NCBI GenBank assembly: GCA_947501045.1
Contig: CANMUI010000001.1
Span: 930,001 to 994,000, forward strand
Length of the DNA stretch: 64,000 nt
Origin: an uncultured Psychrobacter sp.
GTDB lineage: Bacteria; Pseudomonadota; Gammaproteobacteria; Pseudomonadales; Moraxellaceae
Direction of reading: 5' to 3'
Shown here: in pieces, positions 27,144 to 34,558 of the stretch
How the letters are laid out: each line of letters opens with the position of its first letter
Position numbering within the stretch: position 1 is the first letter of the stretch
Made by a program: the position numbers and the translations under genes
Notes under the pieces: generated by a model
Databases searched by the model: none
The model's input: the letters and a program-made list of their open reading frames with translations, nothing else
Told to the model about the DNA's origin: nothing

Positions 27144-28007
27144 ATGACCACCGCTAATAATACCAAACCAAGCTTTACCGGTACCGATAGCTATATTGCC
27201 ACTGACGATCTACAACTGGCTGTTAATGCAGCTATGACGCTACAAAAACCACTCTTGATCAAAGGGGAACCTGGTACCGGTAAGACTTTACTTGCCGAAG
27301 AAGTGGCAGAAAGCTTAGGTATGCCACTCATTACTTGGCATATCAAATCAACAACTAAAGCTGAGCAAGGCTTGTATGAGTATGACGCCGTATCGCGTCT
27401 ACGTGACTCTCAATTAGGTGACGACAAGGTTTATGAGATTGGCAACTATATTAAACCTGGTAAGTTGTGGGAAGCTTTTACCAGTAACGAGCGCAGTGTA
27501 TTGCTGATTGATGAGGTGGATAAAGCAGATATTGAGTTCCCAAATGATTTACTTCACGAGCTAGATAAAATGTCTTTTTATGTTTATGAGACTGGCGAGA
27601 CCATTACCGCAGAGCAGCGTCCTGTGGTGATTATTACCTCAAATAATGAAAAAGAGCTGCCTGATGCGTTTCTGCGTCGCTGTTTTTTTCATTATATCGA
27701 CTTTCCAGAAGAGCAAACCATGCGTCAGATTATTGATGTGCATTTTCCTAACATTCAAGAAAAGCTTGTCAATAACGCGCTCGATATTTTTTATAAACTA
27801 CGTGGTATCAAAGGACTTAAAAAACCACCATCAACGTCAGAACTGGTCGACTGGTTAACGTTATTGTTGGCAGATGATATGGCGCAAGATGAGCTGGAAG
27901 AGAACTTACGCGGAGAGAAATCTATCCCGCCGTTATATGGCGCACTACTTAAGAATGAAGCAGATGTGAGCTTGTTACAGCGTTTTGCCAATATGATGCG
28001 TCGTTAG
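27144..28007 (+). CDS. MoxR-family AAA+ ATPase
   Basis: AAA+ ATPase of the MoxR group, which typically acts with a von Willebrand factor A (VWA) partner in metal insertion or complex maturation. Walker A is GEPGTGKTLLAEE (about residues 40-52), Walker B VLLIDEVDKAD, sensor 1 VIITSNNEKELPDAFLRRC. I took ATG 27144 (MTTANN); a TTG two codons earlier is less likely. A VWA gene follows on the same strand after 65 bp, the standard MoxR-VWA pairing. Confidence 0.93.
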   Translation: MTTANNTKPSFTGTDSYIATDDLQLAVNAAMTLQKPLLIKGEPGTGKTLLAEEVAESLGMPLITWHIKSTTKAEQGLYEYDAVSRLRDSQLGDDKVYEIGNYIKPGKLWEAFTSNERSVLLIDEVDKADIEFPNDLLHELDKMSFYVYETGETITAEQRPVVIITSNNEKELPDAFLRRCFFHYIDFPEEQTMRQIIDVHFPNIQEKLVNNALDIFYKLRGIKGLKKPPSTSELVDWLTLLLADDMAQDELEENLRGEKSIPPLYGALLKNEADVSLLQRFANMMRR

Positions 28008-28072
28008 TAGCGGCTATATAGATGCTATTGATATAGTGCTATGCCCATTAAAAACATTAGCTAATAAGTGAT

Positions 28073-29311
28073 ATGTATCTTATGTTCATAAAACTATTTT
28101 ATACCTTGCGTACTTATGGTGTTCCTGTCAGCACTCGTGAGCTGCTTGACTTAAACGCAGCGCTTGAAGCGGGGCTTATGATGCAGCCTATTTCATCTAC
28201 AGAAGATGAGGATTTATACACCTTTGCTAGCCGCGAGGATATGTATCAGCTTATTCGCCTGTGTATGGTCAAAGATGAGCGTCACTTTGATAAATTTGAT
28301 CGCGCGATGGCTGATTATTTTGAGGGCGTAGACAGTGTAGACATTGATGAGTTGATGGCAAAACTCACTGATATTCCCAAAGAATGGCTGGATCTAAAGC
28401 TTGATCCAAAAAACTTAACGGACGAGCAGCGACGACTGCTCAAAAAATATGGCTCTCTTGAGGAGCTGATGAAAGCTTTAGAGGAGCGTCTTCAAGAGCA
28501 AAAAGAGCGTCATCAAGGTGGCAGTAAATGGGTAGGTACCGGTGGTACTTCACCGTTTGGTGCTTATGGTGAGCACTCTGAGGGAGTACGAGTGGGCGGG
28601 GAGTCGCGCAAGCGCAGTGCGGTTAAAGTCTGGGAGCAGCGCAAATACCGTAATCTTGACGATGATAACCTGCTGGGCACACGCCAAATTCAAATGGCAC
28701 TACGCAGTTTGCGTCAGTTTGCGCGCACCGGTAGCGCTGATGAGCTAGATATCCATGAGACCATTAAACGCACTGCTAAAAAAGGTTTACTTGATATTCA
28801 GATGCAAGCTGAGCGTCGCAACCGCGTTAAAGTACTGATGTTATTCGATGTTGGTGGTAGTATGGATGTGCACGTCGAAGCTTTAGAAAAGCTGTTCTCT
28901 GCTGCTAAAAATGAATTTAAAACGCTAGAGTTTTTCTATTTTCACAACTGTCTGTATGACTATGTTTGGCAGGATAACAATCGTCGCCACAGCGCCCCTA
29001 TGCCAACCTTTGATCTTCTTAACAAATATGGCCGAGAATATCGTGTTATATTCGTCGGTGACGCTTCAATGTCACCATATGAACTATTCTCAGTAGGCGG
29101 CAGTGTTGAGTATATGAATCATGAAGCAGGCGCGGTGTGGTTGAAGCGAGTAATAGATCATTTTGATAAGGTGGCTTGGTTAAACCCTGAAGAACCTGCT
29201 TACTGGTCTTTTACTCAAACTATAGGTGAGATCAAAAAATTAGTTGATGATCAGATGTATCCTATGACATTACATGGCATAGAAGAGATGACTACTTATC
29301 TAGCAAGGTAA
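28073..29311 (+). CDS. VWA-domain protein (CoxE-like), MoxR partner
   Basis: CoxE-like VWA protein. The N-terminal half has FYTLRTYGVPVSTRELLDLNAALEAGL, typical for MoxR-linked VWA proteins, then a charged linker containing a Gly/Ser-rich stretch (KWVGTGGTSPFGAYG). The VWA domain begins near residue 255 with VLMLFDVGGSMDVHV, where the metal-ion-adhesion motif is DxGGSMD rather than DxSxS, as is common in this subfamily. ATG 28082 (MFIKLF) is an alternative start and fits homologues slightly better. The target complex cannot be told from context. Confidence 0.9.
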   Translation: MYLMFIKLFYTLRTYGVPVSTRELLDLNAALEAGLMMQPISSTEDEDLYTFASREDMYQLIRLCMVKDERHFDKFDRAMADYFEGVDSVDIDELMAKLTDIPKEWLDLKLDPKNLTDEQRRLLKKYGSLEELMKALEERLQEQKERHQGGSKWVGTGGTSPFGAYGEHSEGVRVGGESRKRSAVKVWEQRKYRNLDDDNLLGTRQIQMALRSLRQFARTGSADELDIHETIKRTAKKGLLDIQMQAERRNRVKVLMLFDVGGSMDVHVEALEKLFSAAKNEFKTLEFFYFHNCLYDYVWQDNNRRHSAPMPTFDLLNKYGREYRVIFVGDASMSPYELFSVGGSVEYMNHEAGAVWLKRVIDHFDKVAWLNPEEPAYWSFTQTIGEIKKLVDDQMYPMTLHGIEEMTTYLAR

Positions 29312-29525
29312 AATAGTACTCATATAAGCGTTACCTTTACCTGTAGCTCTGATAAATGTATGTTGTAAATATGTTTTATATACTAAACTGCTAATAATAC
29401 TGAAATTCTTATTAATTAACAATTGATCGATTTTTAGTTGATGAATGGTAAAACTGATATAGCTTTTATTCGATATTAAGTAAAATTTTTGACACTACCT
29501 GTGTTGACTATCAATTTTTAACGAA

Positions 29526-29564
29526 AAACCTCAAACCTTTATTACTAAGGTTTGAGGTTTTTTT
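29526..29564 (+). terminator. Intrinsic terminator after the VWA gene
   Basis: A perfect 14-bp stem (29526-29539 with 29547-29560), a 7-base loop and a run of seven T residues. It is about 215 bp after the VWA stop codon. The A-rich 5' arm would let it work in both directions. Confidence 0.92.
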
Positions 29565-29804
29565 ATATTTACAAAGCAAGCTAATGCTAGAGCTACATTA
29601 AAAATAGTTTAGATATTTTATCAAGATATAACTTATATCTAATAAACTTTAGTTTATTTAGTGAGTAACCTGACGAGCGGTAGTAAATAACTTACCAACG
29701 GTATTGTTACTATAGACGTAAATTCGTTAATATGAATATATAGATTCGGAAACATGAATATACATGGCAGCAATCGTATTACAGTATAAAACGTTCTAGT
29801 CACT

Positions 29805-29856
29805 TAGACCTTGATAAGGGTTACATTTTCTAAAGTGTAATTTTTATCAAGGTCTA
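29805..29856. repeat. Long nested inverted repeat upstream of the autotransporter gene
   Basis: An outer 13-bp perfect stem (TAGACCTTGATAA with TTATCAAGGTCTA, 29805-29817 and 29844-29856) encloses an inner stem of about nine pairs (TTACATTTT with AAAGTGTAA, one G-T pair). The outer arms are not followed by a T-tract on either strand. It lies 102 bp before the adhesin start. It could be a regulatory or stability element of the adhesin leader, or a small mobile-repeat remnant. Confidence 0.75.
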
Positions 29857-29958
29857 TGCGTTAAAACTAGATATCGTCCTATTTTGTAATTCAAATGCTC
29901 TAAATAACGAATTTTAGTTTGTTTTCATACTCAGTAGGTTTATTCAGGAATACATACT

Positions 29959-32640
29959 ATGAATCACAATTATAAAGTCATTTGGAACGACGCCCTAAAA
30001 TGTTTTACTGCAGTTGCTGAGCACGCTAAAGCCTGCGGTAAATCATCAAAATCGTCTGTCACCTCAAGCGCTATAAGCTCGTCTAACAATATGATGTCTA
30101 TTGTTACTACCAAAAGCTCATCTGTTTTGCGCTTAAGTAAGCTGCGCTCAACCATGGTAGCAGCAGGCTTAACAAGTCTAGCACTTAGTCTATCTGTACC
30201 GGCTGTCGCTGCAGTTGGTGTCAATGGAGGTGTTGGAGATGGTACTGCTATCTCTGCCTGTATCAACGGTAATCAAAATGCTAATTCTGGACTTAATTCA
30301 GAAACTGATCCTAACGCTATAGCTAGCTACAATATAGCTATAGGCTGTTCGACAAGTACTGAAACTACTCAGATTAGAATTGCTGATAGACAAAATCCAA
30401 ACTATACAGGGACAACCTTCACTCCGAACAATCAAATTGTAGGTTCAGTAGCTATTGGTACAGGTTCTAGAGCTGATATTGAGATGGGTCTAGCGGTAGG
30501 TCAATATGCAACTACTAGTGGTCTCTCCGGTGTAGCGATCGGTACGGGCACGCTCTCTAGTGGCAATACGGCTATTGCTGTAGGTCGTCAGTCTGTCGCT
30601 ACTGGTAATTATTCGCAAGCTATGGGTAATGTAGCCTCGGCTACTGGTGATGGTTCATTAGCTATTGGTCACTCTACGACTGCAACAGGTTATCGAGCTA
30701 TTGCTATTGGCGCTGCAGATATCGAAAACGCTACGCCAAGCTTCGGTCAAGCAGGTGCCAATTATCAACCAGTAGATCAAACCACAGCTTCTGCTCGAGA
30801 CTCTATCGCGTTTGGTAGCGGTGCGCAAGCTACCACTGAAGGAGCCGTGGCACTAGGTAGCGGTTCTAATACTGCAACTAATGCCAATAGCGTAACTAGT
30901 GCTACTATTAATGGCAATACTTATGGCAACTTTGCTGGATCAACCAATATTGCAGTTGGTGATCAAATATCCGTTGGCGCAAGTGGACAAGAACGTCAAA
31001 TCAAAAACGTTGCTGCAGGTAACGTAACAGCAACCAGTACAGATGCTATTAATGGCAGTCAGCTGTTTTCAGTTGCCGACACTCTAAATGAAGGCATCAG
31101 CAACAATACCACCAACATTACCAACAATGCCAACAGCATTGAGGCAGGTATTAATTTTGGCAACGGTACTACCAATAACAACTTTGCATTAGGCGATACC
31201 ATCGCTGTGACTGGTGATGATAATCTAACTTCGGTAACTACAGCTAACGGGGTACAGGTTCAACTAAATAGAGATTTAGCGCTAAATAGCGTTACTACTG
31301 GTAATACACTTGTTGATAATGACGGCATAACGCTAACAGGTGGTAGCAACCAAACCATTAGACTTAGCAATAACGGTCTAAATAATGGCGGCAATAGAAT
31401 TACCAATGTAGCTCGAGCCACTGAAGGCACGGACGCGGTCAACTTTGATCAATTAAACGAAGTGCGAGACAGCGCTACTTCCGCTAACCAAGGATTTAAC
31501 GTTAGTGCTCAAGGCGATAACTCGAGTACAGTAAGACCGGGCGATAGCGTTGATTTTAATAACCAAGATGGCAACATTACGGTATCTAAAGATGCTGATA
31601 GCAACGATGTCAGCTTTGATTTAAACCAAAACGTTAATTTAGATAGTGCAACCTTTGGCGATGTAGTGATCTCAGCTAATGGTCTAGATAATGGTGGCAA
31701 TACTATTACCAATGTTGCTAATGGGACAGTTGCTCAAGGTTCTAGCGATGCTATAACTGGCGATCAGCTCAACAGTACAGCAGATTCTATTGCCAGCGTA
31801 ATTGGTGGCAATACTGTGAACAATGGCGGTATCATTACCACGACTAATATCGGCGGTACTGGTCAAGATACTATCGATGGCGCTATCGGATCTATTCAGC
31901 AAGGCACGGCAGATACTAATGAAGCAGTTTCTAACAATACTACCAACATTGCCACCAACACCACTAACATTACCAACAATACCAATAGGCTTGACGGTGG
32001 TCTTAATTTTGGCGCTGATAATGGTAATAATATTAATAAACCGATAGGAGATGGTAGCGTTCTTAGCTTTGTGGGCGATAATAATATCACCACTACAACT
32101 GAAGGTAGCAGTATCCGATTTAACCTGAACGGTAATATTAACGTAGATAGTGTTACAACGGATAGAGTTGTCGCTGGAAACACAACGATCAATAACAACG
32201 GCTTGACTATCACTGGTGGTCCAAGTGTTACCACAGAGGGTATTGATGCTGCAAACACGGTTATTACTAATGTAGCCGATGGGGTGAATGTCAACGATGC
32301 CGTTAACCTAGGTCAACTTAATAGTATTGATAGACAAGTTAATGGTCAAATCGCAGATCTTGATAGAGATATCAATGATTTGGGATACCGAGTAGATGAC
32401 GTAGAAGACGATGCTAATGCCGGTATTTCAGCGGCGATGGCGATGTCTTCGCTACCACAAGCTTATCTTGCCGGTAAATCAATGGTAGGTGGTGGTATTG
32501 CTTCATATAACGGCGAGAGTGCAGTTGCCATTGGGGTATCAAGAGTCTCTGACAACGGTCGCTGGGTGATGAAAATAAATGGTACAGCAGATACCCAAGG
32601 TAATGCTGGCGGTGCTGTCGGTGCAGGCTTCCATTTTTAA
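29959..32640 (+). CDS. Trimeric autotransporter adhesin (YadA-like, type Vc)
   Basis: Surface adhesin that trimerises and is anchored by a shared C-terminal beta-barrel. It opens with an extended signal peptide region, MNHNYKVIWNDALKCF and so on, and a hydrophobic core near residues 57-77 ending in AVAA. The head (about 160-310) shows YadA-type left-handed-roll repeats with AIAVGRQSVATG and SLAIGHSTTATG. A neck follows (RQIKNVAAGNVTATSTDAINGSQL), then a stalk with repeated NNGGNRITNVA/NGGNTITNVA modules and TNITNN stretches. A heptad-like coiled coil (about 795-820) leads into the YadA anchor, which ends in aromatic Phe (GAVGAGFHF). At 893 residues it is a short to medium member. The ligand is unknown. 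Confidence 0.95.
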   Translation: MNHNYKVIWNDALKCFTAVAEHAKACGKSSKSSVTSSAISSSNNMMSIVTTKSSSVLRLSKLRSTMVAAGLTSLALSLSVPAVAAVGVNGGVGDGTAISACINGNQNANSGLNSETDPNAIASYNIAIGCSTSTETTQIRIADRQNPNYTGTTFTPNNQIVGSVAIGTGSRADIEMGLAVGQYATTSGLSGVAIGTGTLSSGNTAIAVGRQSVATGNYSQAMGNVASATGDGSLAIGHSTTATGYRAIAIGAADIENATPSFGQAGANYQPVDQTTASARDSIAFGSGAQATTEGAVALGSGSNTATNANSVTSATINGNTYGNFAGSTNIAVGDQISVGASGQERQIKNVAAGNVTATSTDAINGSQLFSVADTLNEGISNNTTNITNNANSIEAGINFGNGTTNNNFALGDTIAVTGDDNLTSVTTANGVQVQLNRDLALNSVTTGNTLVDNDGITLTGGSNQTIRLSNNGLNNGGNRITNVARATEGTDAVNFDQLNEVRDSATSANQGFNVSAQGDNSSTVRPGDSVDFNNQDGNITVSKDADSNDVSFDLNQNVNLDSATFGDVVISANGLDNGGNTITNVANGTVAQGSSDAITGDQLNSTADSIASVIGGNTVNNGGIITTTNIGGTGQDTIDGAIGSIQQGTADTNEAVSNNTTNIATNTTNITNNTNRLDGGLNFGADNGNNINKPIGDGSVLSFVGDNNITTTTEGSSIRFNLNGNINVDSVTTDRVVAGNTTINNNGLTITGGPSVTTEGIDAANTVITNVADGVNVNDAVNLGQLNSIDRQVNGQIADLDRDINDLGYRVDDVEDDANAGISAAMAMSSLPQAYLAGKSMVGGGIASYNGESAVAIGVSRVSDNGRWVMKINGTADTQGNAGGAVGAGFHF

Positions 32641-32737
32641 CTCAATCAAAATGCATTAGGATAATGTCTGTGCTCAAGTAGGCAGACATTATCAAACGAC
32701 TTGCGTAAATCACTCACGACACATTAAGGAAAAAACA

Positions 32738-33175
32738 ATGAATCTATCTATATACCGCTATGGGCTTCTAACCACAGCTCTTACATTTGCAGTAACTGGC
32801 TGTACTTGGCATGTAAGCCCAGGAGCACAATACGGCTCTGTTAATCCTGATGAGCTAGTATTTCCTGATCAAGCCCAAGCATGGCAAAAAGAAGGCAAAA
32901 TCGTTGAACAAAGCGATGTTGCCAAGATCAAAGTTGGTTTTACAAAAGAAGAGATTGCGCAGCTGATCGGTACGCCGCATTTTCAAGAAGGATTTAACGC
33001 CCGCGAATGGGATTACATTCTTAAATTCTATGATATGGATAATAATGTCGAGACCTGTCGCTACAAAGTTATCTTTGATAATGGCTATGAAGGCAAGCTG
33101 CGTGGCGATCGGTTCCAAGCGACCGAAATTTATTGGCAACCTGCTTCCTGCGCCAAATACAGTCAAGCCATGTAA
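32738..33175 (+). CDS. BamE/SmpA-OmlA-like outer-membrane lipoprotein
   Basis: Predicted lipoprotein: a signal peptide ends in the lipobox AVTGC, with Cys at residue 22. The BamE (SmpA/OmlA) domain is visible as KVGFTKEEIAQLIGTPHF, then NAREWDYILKFYD and RYKVIFDNGYEGKLRG. It starts 97 bp after the adhesin with a good AAGGA site, and a terminator follows, so it is probably cotranscribed with the adhesin. The essential housekeeping BamE would not be expected in an adhesin operon; this looks like a dedicated adhesin accessory. There is no OmpA-type peptidoglycan-binding domain. Confidence 0.87.
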   Translation: MNLSIYRYGLLTTALTFAVTGCTWHVSPGAQYGSVNPDELVFPDQAQAWQKEGKIVEQSDVAKIKVGFTKEEIAQLIGTPHFQEGFNAREWDYILKFYDMDNNVETCRYKVIFDNGYEGKLRGDRFQATEIYWQPASCAKYSQAM

Positions 33176-33224
33176 TAATTTAATTAAACCATAGTTTTAT
33201 AAATAAAAAAGCAAGATAATCAAG

Positions 33225-33265
33225 AAGCAAGATAGTCACATAGTCGCTATCTTGCTTTAATTTTT
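33225..33265 (+). terminator. Intrinsic terminator after the BamE-like gene
   Basis: AAGCAAGATAG (33225-33235) pairs with CTATCTTGCTT (33247-33257), then TAATTTTT. A second copy of the left arm just upstream (AGCAAGATAA, about 33210) could support termination of the convergent fdhD transcript as well. Confidence 0.88.
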
Positions 33266-33323
33266 AGCCAATACAAGTCTTTGAATTTGCCAATATTTTA
33301 CAGAGTTTAAATGCTCAAACCAT

Positions 33324-34379
33324 TTAAATCCCTGAATAATAAGTCACCCTATCATCCCGTAAAAACCCAGCTAAGCCCAATCCATAACGCTGGGCAACTC
33401 GTACCGCTGTACTGGTAGGCGCGGACATACCGACGAGCCAAGGCAGACGTATACGGATAGATTTTTGTACCAACTCAATTGATAACCGCGAAGTCATCAC
33501 CACACATTCAACCTTTCTCTTATGGCGTAGCTGCCAGCCAATAAGTTTATCAAGCGCATTATGACGCCCTACATCTTCAAACAAATATAACTTCTCTGCT
33601 TGCATAGTCGCAGCGGCATGGACAGCACCAGTAAGCTGATGAGTATGCTGCGTTGTATTTATCTGTGTTCGGATGTTGAGTAGATAATCAAGACTAGGTT
33701 TGGCGCTTTGAGTGTCTACCATCTTTTGACTATAAAGGTTTAAATCGGGTAAGGCTTGGTTTAGGCCGGTGATACCGCACATACCGCAGCCAGTACGGCC
33801 TGCTAGCTGTCGCCTTTGGGCTTGAATACGCTGGTGACAGCGCTGGTTTAAAACCAGCTCAACTACATAAGTATCATAGTCAAGCAGATGCTCAGACAAG
33901 GACTCAAACAGTAGCGAGTCGTCGGTTGAAGCGGGGGTAAAACTTTGAAAGCTAGCTATATCAGTAAGATGAGTGACCTCCCAATCCAGCAGCTCATGAC
34001 TGTGCTCAATCAATCCTTCACTGAATAAAAAGCCAATAGCCAAATACTCTAGCTGGCTTGGGCTTGCCATCAGCACTGCATAGTGAATGCCATTAATAAC
34101 GATAGCAACCGCTGCTTCTACTGCCAAACTTACCGGTTTACTTTCAACATATGGCTGATTAAACCGCTTGTCTTCATAATTATCCAATAAATAATAATAT
34201 TTTTGCGCCAAATGGGGGCGTGCAAGCGGTGTTACAGAAGAAGGCAATAGAGTATCAGTTAAGACAGGTGATTGAGGTTTATCAATCATATTGCAAGATG
34301 TTGTATAAGATACCGAATCAGATGATGTATCGGTTTGGGGTAGGGTATTTACTAAGACGCGAGTGTGTTCAGTTATCAT
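33324..34379 (-). CDS. fdhD: Formate dehydrogenase accessory sulfurtransferase FdhD
   Basis: Sulfurtransferase that hands sulfur from IscS to the molybdopterin cofactor of formate dehydrogenases. The catalytic CxxC is in AGRTGCGMCGITG. LYLFEDVGRHNALDKLIGWQL and VMTSRLSIELVQKSIRIRLPWLVGMSAPT are characteristic FdhD blocks. It is 351 residues, longer than the roughly 280 usual, because of a Ser/Thr-rich N-terminal extension of about 60 residues and a polar insert around residues 145-170. It lies 179 bp downstream of the FdhF-like gene, same strand. Confidence 0.94.
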   Translation of the reverse strand: MITEHTRVLVNTLPQTDTSSDSVSYTTSCNMIDKPQSPVLTDTLLPSSVTPLARPHLAQKYYYLLDNYEDKRFNQPYVESKPVSLAVEAAVAIVINGIHYAVLMASPSQLEYLAIGFLFSEGLIEHSHELLDWEVTHLTDIASFQSFTPASTDDSLLFESLSEHLLDYDTYVVELVLNQRCHQRIQAQRRQLAGRTGCGMCGITGLNQALPDLNLYSQKMVDTQSAKPSLDYLLNIRTQINTTQHTHQLTGAVHAAATMQAEKLYLFEDVGRHNALDKLIGWQLRHKRKVECVVMTSRLSIELVQKSIRIRLPWLVGMSAPTSTAVRVAQRYGLGLAGFLRDDRVTYYSGI

Positions 34380-34558
34380 AGAGTTTACTTTTAACCTAGG
34401 TTTCAGTCCTCGTTTTAATTATTATTGTTAATTATCTACTATAGACTGTTCACTACCAACCAATCATTAATAGTTGAGGTGCTTATAAATTAACATCAGC
34501 GAAACAAATATAGCGTAGTCAATGATGATTCAACTACGCCATATTTAAAGCCGTCAGG

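Noticed and set aside
31080..32000. Repetitive DNA in the adhesin gene considered as CRISPR or satellite
   Set aside because: The repeats are degenerate, in frame and encode stalk modules of a trimeric autotransporter.
31896..32294. Minus-strand open frame inside the adhesin gene
   Set aside because: It is an antisense by-product of Asn/Thr/Ile-rich codons, with no start context or recognisable product.
32738..33175. Assignment of the small lipoprotein as housekeeping bamE
   Set aside because: Its place in the adhesin unit, with shared terminator, favours a dedicated accessory; a genome search for another bamE would settle it.
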